Origin: Bagarius yarrelli
Lineage: Eukaryota > Chordata > Actinopteri > Siluriformes > Sisoridae
Direction: 5' to 3'
Length of the DNA stretch: 64,000 nt
Assembly (NCBI GenBank): GCA_005784505.1
Contig: VCAZ01000136.1
Location: 824,661-888,660 of the forward strand
The notes under the pieces were generated by a model, which was not told the DNA's origin, made no database searches, and saw only the letters and a program-made list of their open reading frames with translations. Positions 57,147 to 64,000 of this stretch are shown one piece after another. The position numbers and the translations under genes were made by a program. Every line of letters begins with the position of its first letter. Positions within the stretch are counted from its first letter, which is position 1.

Positions 57147-57737
57147 GTCTGCACGGCTGTGAAGGGAGAAAGTTTTTGCCCCCTTTAACCTATACACATC
57201 CTTTCAAATTGTAGTTAAAGAGTCTACTTGCCGAAACAATATGCAAAATATCAAGATTTATTTTGGTTAATTGCTCTTTTTAATTATACGCTATTTTAAA
57301 AAAAATCCTCCAAACACAATTTATGCACACCCACTAAGAAAAAACCTCCACACAACACGTTTGTCTTGTTCTTCCTGTGTATGACTCTTTCCACTGACGT
57401 AGTTATAAACTACTCAAACAGCTCGGCTGTACAGGTACCTACCAGGCTTCTCCATGGCTGTAGTTTCCACAACGTCAAACCTCTTAACTGATCAGAGACT
57501 CAACCAAACTGAATGCCTTTCTCTTTGTGGTCTTATGTTCTGTTTTTATGCATTTTTGTTTGTTTTTTCTACATACAAAAGCAACTTTTTTGTGGTCTTC
57601 AGTGTTTTTATGTTCTACCAAACAACCCGGTGCTGATGAAAGAGGTGGATTAAAGCTGGAGTGTGCTACCTTTTTAATGTTTATCAACACTTTCCCAGAT
57701 CATGTTTCTTTTTTTTACGTTGCTTTTTGGAGAAAAC

Positions 57738-57769
57738 CGTGGCTAGTGTTTTACAGAGAAACTAGCATT
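57738..57769 (+). promoter_or_regulatory. mat2a: METTL16-type hairpin motif 2 in the mat2a 3'UTR
   Basis: A second exact TACAGAGAA at 57752-57760 lies in the loop of a stem formed by GCTAGTGTTT and AACTAGC (GCTAGT pairing with ACTAGC). It is about 90 bp before the polyadenylation signal. Mammalian MAT2A has six such hairpins; I found only two exact copies here. Confidence 0.75.
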
Positions 57770-57847
57770 GTTTACATATCCTTACACTCCCTCTCTAGTC
57801 TCTGAGATCATTTATTTTACCCCTTCTGCTTATTTATATCTGTGAAC

Positions 57848-57853
57848 AATAAA
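57848..57853 (+). terminator. mat2a polyadenylation signal
   Basis: AATAAA about 755 bp after the stop codon, placing both METTL16-type motifs within the 3'UTR. Confidence 0.65.
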
Positions 57854-58077
57854 ACATCTCGCATTCTCCCAAGAGTTGGATGTGTTCTCGTTAATTACAA
57901 CAAAAAAAGAAAAGATTTTGTTGTAATGATACAAAATGCCTTAACATGGATTTGTCCCAGTTTTCTGTAACTTGTTTTTGGGAGAAGCAGTGTGTGGGAA
58001 GGAGCCTGTCTACCAGGTGCTGACTGGATTAGGGAAAAAAGTCAAGATACGTACTATGAACCTTTTTAAAAGACTGA

Positions 58078-60994
58078 GGCTCCGTCCGAAATCATATACT
58101 TCCCTACTATATAGTAGTCAAAACTGGGTATGTTAGGTGAGTAGTACCTGTATTTTTAAGGATGCATATAATAGGCACTTTTTAAATAGTAAACTGCTTA
58201 TTCATACAATCATGGAACTATTTAAATATCTTATGATTTTTTTTTTTTTTACATTTTTTAACTTTATTTTTTAATCATTTTTGTGCCTTAGAAAAACTTA
58301 AATAAATAAGAGAGAAATTATAAATCAAATTTGAAAAAAAAAATATGGCTTGTAAGTCTTAATGATTTTACATCACGCATTCACCAAAACTACCGAGTGG
58401 GGCCTAACAGTGCAGGCTGTGCAGCACTAAACATGACATTATTGTATCTTCTCCTTTAGGCTGTTCCCTTTTAGGGGTTACCACAGCGAATCGTCTGCTG
58501 TCTCCGCCCAACCTTATTCTCTACATCCTCTTCACTCACACCCATCAACTTCATGTCCTCGTTTATCCCAACCATATACCTCTCTCTTGGATCTTCTTCT
58601 TTGCCTTCTGCCTGTTAGCTTCATTTAAAACATCCTCCTACCAATATATTCACTTTTCCCCCTTTGTACATGTGGAAAACATCTGACATAAGCCATCATC
58701 CTCTAATGAACTCGTTGATAATCCTGTCCAAACCTATCACAACCAAAGAAAACCTCAACATCTTCAGCTCTGCTTCTTCCAGCACATGTACGTGTTCTTG
58801 CTACGACTGACTTTCATGCCTCTTCCAGAGCAAACCTCCACCTCTCCAAGTTTTCCTCCACCTGTCTTCTCTGCTCTCACTAGAGATCACAATGTCATCT
58901 GCAAACATCATTGTCCAAGGAGATTCCTGTCTGACCTCGTCTGTCACCCAATCCATCACCACAGCAAACAAGAAGGGGCTCAGAGCTGATCCCTGATGCA
59001 GTCCCATCTCTACATTGAACTCCTCTGTTTGACCTACTGCACACCTCACCACTGTCCTGCTTCCCTTAAACATATCCTGCACCACCCTGACATACTTATT
59101 CCTGACGTCCTCATGCAATACCACAGCTCTTCTCTTGTTACCCCGTCATATGCTTTCTCCAGGTTTACAGAAACACAATGCAGCTCCCTATGACCATCTC
59201 TGTACTTCTCCGTAAGCATTCTCAGAGCAAAGATTGCATCTGTAGTGCTCTTTCTGGGCATAAAACCATACTACTGCTCACAAATATGTTCTACTGTTCT
59301 TAACCTAGCTTCCACTACTCTTTTCCATACCTTCATTGTATGACTCATCAACTTCATTCACCTGTAGTTGCAACTTTGCACATCACCCTTGTTCTATTTC
59401 TCCATTTCTAAGGCATCTTCTCCCTCACTAAAATCCTGGGGGAATTAAACCTAGTAAGAAATTCCACTGCTGCCTCACCCAGCTTTTCATCCTCTTCAAA
59501 GCCATCCTTACTTCATATGTACTAATCTTTTGAACTTCCTGTTTACCTCTTCTACCCTTTTCTCCCTCTCCTTTTCCTCAACACTTCAAAGTACTTCTTC
59601 CATCTTCTCTGTACACTCTCCTCAGTTGTGAGCACCTTTCCATCTCTATGCTTAATAATCCTAACCTGCTGCATATCCTTCCCATCTCGATCCGTCTGCC
59701 TTGCTGACCTGAAGTCCTTCTCTTCTTCTCTAGTGTCTAACCTGTACAACTCATCATATGCCTTCTGCTTGGCCTTAGCCACTTCACGCTGTACTGCAAA
59801 TCCTGGTATTTCTGTCTACTTTTCTAAGTCTTTTCTATTTCCCACTTCTTGGCTAACCTTTTTTTCTGTATACTATCCTGAACATTCTCATTCCACCACT
59901 AAGTCTCTATTTTCTTTCTCCTTCTATATGACATATATGATCTAGAACTTTTCTTCCTGTCTCCTTGTTCACTTCTGCTGTAGTTTGCCATTCATCTAAA
60001 AACAGTAGCTGACCGCCCAGAGCCTGTTTCAACTCCTGTCTAAATTCTTCACAGTACTGTTCCTTTTTCAACTTCCACCACTTGATTTTTCTTCTCCACC
60101 TTTAAACTCTTTCTCCTCCAGACCAACATCACCACCATCCTACACACCACCAGTCTATGCTGTCTGGCTACACTCTCTCCCACCACAACTTTACAGTCGC
60201 TAATCTCTTTCGATCACTTCGTCTACATTAGATGTAATCTACCATCACTCCTTCCTCCTTTCTTATAAGTCACTATATGCTCCTCTCTTTTCTGGAAAAA
60301 AGTATTTACCACAGCCATCTCCATCCTCTTAGCAAAGTCTACTATCATCTGTCCTTCACTGTTCCTTTTCCTGACCCCAAACCTGCCCAACACTTTATCA
60401 CCTCTGTTCCCCTCACCAACATATCCATTAACAACCCACAACCTACTTGTGGGGCATAACCATTTAAAACATTCACCATCAGCCCTTCAATTTCTACCTT
60501 TAGACTCATCACCCTGTCTGTCAATCTTTTTACCTCCAGAACATTCTTCACAAACTCCTCTTTCAGGATCACGCCCTAACCCCATTTCTCTTCCTATCCA
60601 AACCATGATGAAACAACTCATGAACCCCAATCCAATACTGTGAGTCTTACTACCCTTCCAACTGGTCCATATCCGCCAGCTCTTTACATTTCTCTGTCAT
60701 TGTCCCAACGTTCAGCGTCCCTATTCTCAGTCCTACACTCTTGCATTTCCTCTTCTCTTTCTATTAACGTGTCCTCCTTTCTTCCTCCTTTGACCAACAG
60801 AAGCAATTTCCGCTGGCACCCTGTATGTCAACAGGGTCATTGTTAAACCGGGCTTTGACCGATCCGGTATAATACTGGGGAATAATTGTTATATTGTTTT
60901 TGTAAGCACATACTTGCTGTATTTATCGGTCAAAAAGTGCACACTTGATTAAATGTAGTACATACTTTGGTTGTTTGCAATTTCGGACCAAACC
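58078..60994. mobile_element. TIR element interrupted by a LINE
   Basis: The left end GGCTCCGTCCGAAATCATAT and the right end reverse complement GGTTTGGTCCGAAATTGCAA share GTCCGAAAT in inverted orientation. Next to the left end is ACTATATAGTAGTC and next to the right end is GTAGTACATACT, both typical of a common fish MITE. About 2.4 kb of antisense LINE sequence separates the two parts, so the LINE was probably inserted into the MITE. Confidence 0.45.
58445..60850 (-). pseudogene. Decayed RTE-like LINE (endonuclease and reverse transcriptase)
   Basis: On the minus strand from the 5' end: TLNVGTMTEK near 60720-60690 and ILKEEFVKNVLEVKRLTDRV with NGYAPQVG (60572-60440) are the apurinic endonuclease. 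Next come VVNTFFQKREEHIVTYKKGG (60310-60250) and RSARQTDRDGKDMQQVRI (about 59700). The reverse transcriptase follows: STTDAIFALRMLTEKYRDG, VNLEKAYDGV, then GLHQGSALSPFLFAVVMDW and the catalytic MMFADDIV (58880). The 3' end CGCTGTGGTAACCCC is the common tail of this LINE type in fish. Many frameshifts and stops make it inactive. The clade is a judgement. Confidence 0.8.
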
Positions 60995-61924
60995 TAAGAT
61001 GCTCTTTAACTGCAAAAGATCTCACAAACTGCTCATCTACACCAGTTTATTCCAACAACTTAAAAATATTATTTTAAAAATAATTATTTAAAAAACAATA
61101 AGGTCCGGTATGTAACTTGTAAAACATGACAATGCTGAAATATCTGGTGTATGAAGATGATGTAAGTACCTAAAATTATACACTGAGTGTGTGTCTTCAT
61201 GAGAATCATCCAAGAGGCAGATCCTATTTCACATGTGAATTCTTCTTGGAGTCCTGCAGTTTAATTCTCTTTAGCTAAATGCGTATTATTTTAAAACCAT
61301 CTCAGCTGTATAAGCACCAGCAGCAGTGTGTCAAAATCTGTTAAATACTGCATTTTTCCTCCGATTGGCAATGAAAGCTAGTCGAGCTGCATGAATTGAA
61401 GGAGAGTCAGATTAACCCGCTTCTGTCAAGCGGTTATTAATATCACCAAAGCTTAAATGACTTGGGAAAAGGGTCATGGTGGTCATTAAAAAACACCGGC
61501 TTGTATCTGATTACATTTAATGTCATACAGTAAAAAGTACATAAGAAGTGAAAGTAACTTTTCTGTTTTTATTTGAACTAAGCTGTAAAATAATCTGATA
61601 TTAATTTTAATTGATTATTAATCACATACTTTTGAAATTGTAAATTAGCTCAGAATTATTCTAACTTAGTAGCTTTACTAATTACTCTATATTTTTATAT
61701 TATAGACTTAAACTTCATTCCTGATACCACACACACAAAAGTGTGGCTCTTACTCACCTACACTGTGTTTGATTTAGTGTAAGTTAGTTTGTTGTGTGTA
61801 ACACGTGGCCAGCTGTTCTAAGCAGTGTAGACAGAAAACACAAGATCATGAGACAAGATTTATTTAAATTTGACTAAACTCTGCCCTCTGGTGCGGTACC
61901 TGCGAACAGCCTTTAGTTTAGCTC
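60995..61924. other. AT-rich intergenic sequence, nothing recognised
   Basis: About 930 bp without a gene, repeat family or structure that I can support. Confidence 0.5.
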
Positions 61925-62340
61925 ACAATACACTATATGCTCAAATGTTTGTGGACACCTTACCAGCAAACCCACATAACTGGTTATTTTTCAACAAATA
62001 TTTTAAAGTCTGAAGCGCACAGGTGTCTGAAACATCTTTGTTTGTAAAATTACATTCTTCACTGGAGACTCAAACCTGGTTCCAGTATAACAATGTCCCT
62101 ATGCATAAATCCCCTGATCTCCACGAAGACATCCTGTGTTCTGGATATATTTTGTGGTGGAAGAAACTCTCATGTCCTGTAGAAAGTCAACTCAACCCTT
62201 AAAACTGAACACCTTTAGGATAAACTGAAACCCCTACTGAACCCCAGACCTCCTCACCTCAACATTAGTGTCTAATCTCACTTATACTATTCAAACTGAA
62301 TCAACACAAATCCACATATTTACATGACACAATCTAGTGG
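61925..62340 (+). mobile_element. MITE-like dispersed repeat (TTTGTGGACA family)
   Basis: Starts ATACACTATATGCTCAAATG followed by TTTGTGGACACC, a well-known teleost DNA-transposon end, then CCTGGTTCCAGTATAACAATG, CATCCTGTGTTCTGG and AACACCTTTAGGATAAACTG. Partial copies occur in this window at 42690-42945 (inverted) and 54940-55200. There is no coding frame. Confidence 0.6.
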
Positions 62341-63285
62341 ATAACCTGCACAGAAGTGTGGAGATTATTATAGGCGAAAGAGTTAGATACACATCTGAAA
62401 CAGGATGTTAAAAAAAACAGAAGGAATAGATAGGGGTGAGGAAAAATGACAAAGAATGGATGGAAGAAAAGACTCGTCAGAAGAAAGCATGGGTGGCGAT
62501 AGTATGAGAGGGAGTGGAGTCACACGGTTTATTGGAACCCGTGACAACTTCCAACGGAGATGTTTAACACCAGTAGAGGTACCAGCTTTTTCAGTGGTAT
62601 CAGGAAGAATAACAGTGTCGGTTTGTGTTTCGACATCACAGGTTCAGGGAGGAAAACTACATGCACAGGCGACGTATTTTCCTCCAGAGTGCATAGATGG
62701 ATGAGTCGGATGTATTCCCTACGTTTAGCAGTTAAACAGGCTAGAGGGAGTGAAAGAGAGAAAAGAGTTAAGTAATAAAGTAACGCAGGTCATAATTTTT
62801 ACACAATATGGTCTTAAATAGATAAGTAATTATAAACTGTGTACTGAATTAAAGTACTGAATTAAAAGAAATCATTATAGAAAACAAAATAGGTGATTCT
62901 AGAGTGATTAGACTAAATAGGTGATTCTAAAAAATAACTTAGAAATAGTTTAAGTAACAACAAAAAATATATATAAAAACTTCTATAAAAGTAAATAAAA
63001 ATTAAACTTAAGCATTGTCAGCAAGTAAATGTCCAAAGATTTTAAAAAAATCCACGGCGGAAGGGTCTCGGTTTGAAAGGCTTTTATATTGACAAACTTT
63101 TTTTTATACAAACTTTTCTTTTCATTTTTATCTCAAAATGAGAAAATTACATCACAATGCAACCCAGATCACAAGGTATTATTACCTTACAATGTAATTA
63201 CATCACAATGTACAATTACATCATTCAATTACATCATTCTATTGGAAATCTAATTGGATAAATTTTGAAATAATGAAAATTCATT
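62341..63285. other. Intergenic region, unidentified open frames
   Basis: Two overlapping short plus-strand frames (62456-62704, 62560-62775) do not resemble anything I recognise and have no splice or start context that would favour them. The rest is AT-rich. Confidence 0.4.
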
Positions 63286-63289
63286 GGTT

Positions 63290-63640
63290 AAGAAAAGGGC
63301 GGGACTAAATTTGATGGGTATAAAAAGACTGGGTTTTCAGCGAACCCTGGTACTTGCCTTTGAGATTGCACTCTGTATGAAGGTGGTGCTTTTTTGCTTG
63401 TGCCATTTATTGTTGGAAAGATTGCCTTCTGTTGGATCCTCTGAATGATTGCTGACTGCAATAAATTGGAGATTTTTTCTCTTCTCACCTTGGACTCCTG
63501 ACTTTTTATTCTTTTTAGAAGTTTATTATTTTTTTTGATAATTTACTTAGAACATAGTGGAAATTGGCTCAGCTTGTGACACCCCTACGAATGCGTCCCC
63601 TCAGAGGTGGGCTCTGAGTTCCGACAGTGACACAGATCGG
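63290..63640 (+). other. Possible solo LTR or promoter-like unit
   Basis: GGGTATAAAAAGACTGGG (TATA-like box near 63319) is followed about 140 bp later by a polyadenylation signal in GCAATAAATTGG (about 63460), then a T-rich stretch and a block with TTGTGACACCCC. A promoter followed closely by a poly(A) signal is the layout of a retroelement long terminal repeat. I could not identify the ends or a second copy, so this is only a suggestion. Confidence 0.25.
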
Positions 63641-64000
63641 ATTTGATTCATGACAGTGTAAGCAGGAAAAAACACATGGATACCAATATTTTCAGATTGG
63701 ATTCAGGCCTCATTCATATGTGGTAATAATTAAGCCTTAAATACACACGTTTATAATTGTTTAAATCTACAGTCACATTTCTGCACGTTTTTGTTTAACA
63801 ATAAAATCTGTCATTTATTTGGTGTAATTAGTTTTCCCTAAAAATATTTACATGCAAATACTCACTTTTCTTTCTTCTGTAAAACAGAATCAATACTTTT
63901 CCAGATGGTTATATTATATTCCTGTTTAACAGTCAGTGTCACTTAGGAACCTTTATTATATGTTCCTTATTTTGAGGATAATGATGAGGAAAGCCTTTCA

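Noticed and set aside
62456..62775. Two overlapping plus-strand frames of 71-82 codons
   Set aside because: No recognisable domain and no supporting splice or promoter signal; left as unidentified.

Overview
This is a stretch of vertebrate nuclear DNA, almost certainly from a ray-finned (teleost) fish. It holds four protein-coding genes split by GT-AG introns, with AT-rich intergenic DNA, many microsatellites, Tc1-like and piggyBac-like transposon remains, a DIRS-like fragment, LINE fragments and a tRNA-derived SINE family. The repeat spectrum (Tc1 ends beginning CAGTGCCTTGAAAAA, the SINE with its GGGCCCA tail, RTE-like LINE) suggests an otophysan fish such as a catfish, but that is inference. 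All exon limits were set by hand from reading frame, splice sites and recognition of the protein family; no alignment was run.

Layout. (1) 2406-13624, + strand: smoothelin (smtn), a compact actin-binding gene with a calponin-homology (CH) domain. It has two alternative last exons (10888-11035 and 13471-13624) that give two different ends to the CH domain. Intron 2 carries a decayed DIRS-like retroelement. (2) 16115-20139, - strand: selenoprotein M (selenom), five exons, with an in-frame TGA for selenocysteine at 18864-18866 and a well-formed SECIS hairpin in the 3'UTR (15929-15997). (3) 33629-43474, + strand: inpp5j, a phosphoinositide 5-phosphatase with a SKICH domain, 12 coding exons, 644 aa. 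A CpG-rich, CRE-containing region near 25.9-26.5 kb looks like its promoter and noncoding first exon. (4) 50898-57095, + strand: mat2a, the S-adenosylmethionine synthetase catalytic subunit, nine exons, 395 aa. Two exact copies of the METTL16 recognition motif TACAGAGAA lie in its 3'UTR.

The order smtn-selenom-inpp5j matches the human 22q12 block, so these three are very probably in ancestral linkage; mat2a lies next to them here. The genes do not form a pathway: smoothelin is cytoskeletal, SELENOM is an ER thioredoxin-like redox protein, INPP5J trims PtdIns(3,4,5)P3 and soluble inositol phosphates, and MAT2A makes SAM.

The intergenic and intronic DNA is built from nested repeats. Two inverted Tc1 remnants (21.5-22.8 and 24.15-25.3 kb) flank a LINE 3' end. 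A degenerate telomere-like (TTAGGG-rich) tract at 30.8-32.7 kb is split by a TIR element. A long-armed foldback Tc1-type element sits at 47.7-48.1 kb. An antisense RTE-like LINE (58.45-60.85 kb) appears to sit inside a smaller TIR element. I found no CRISPR array, no rRNA gene and no intact transposase. No feature clearly amounts to a new biological system. The most informative signals are the alternative CH-domain exons, the SECIS/Sec pair, and the METTL16 hairpins together with a palindrome in the mat2a last intron.
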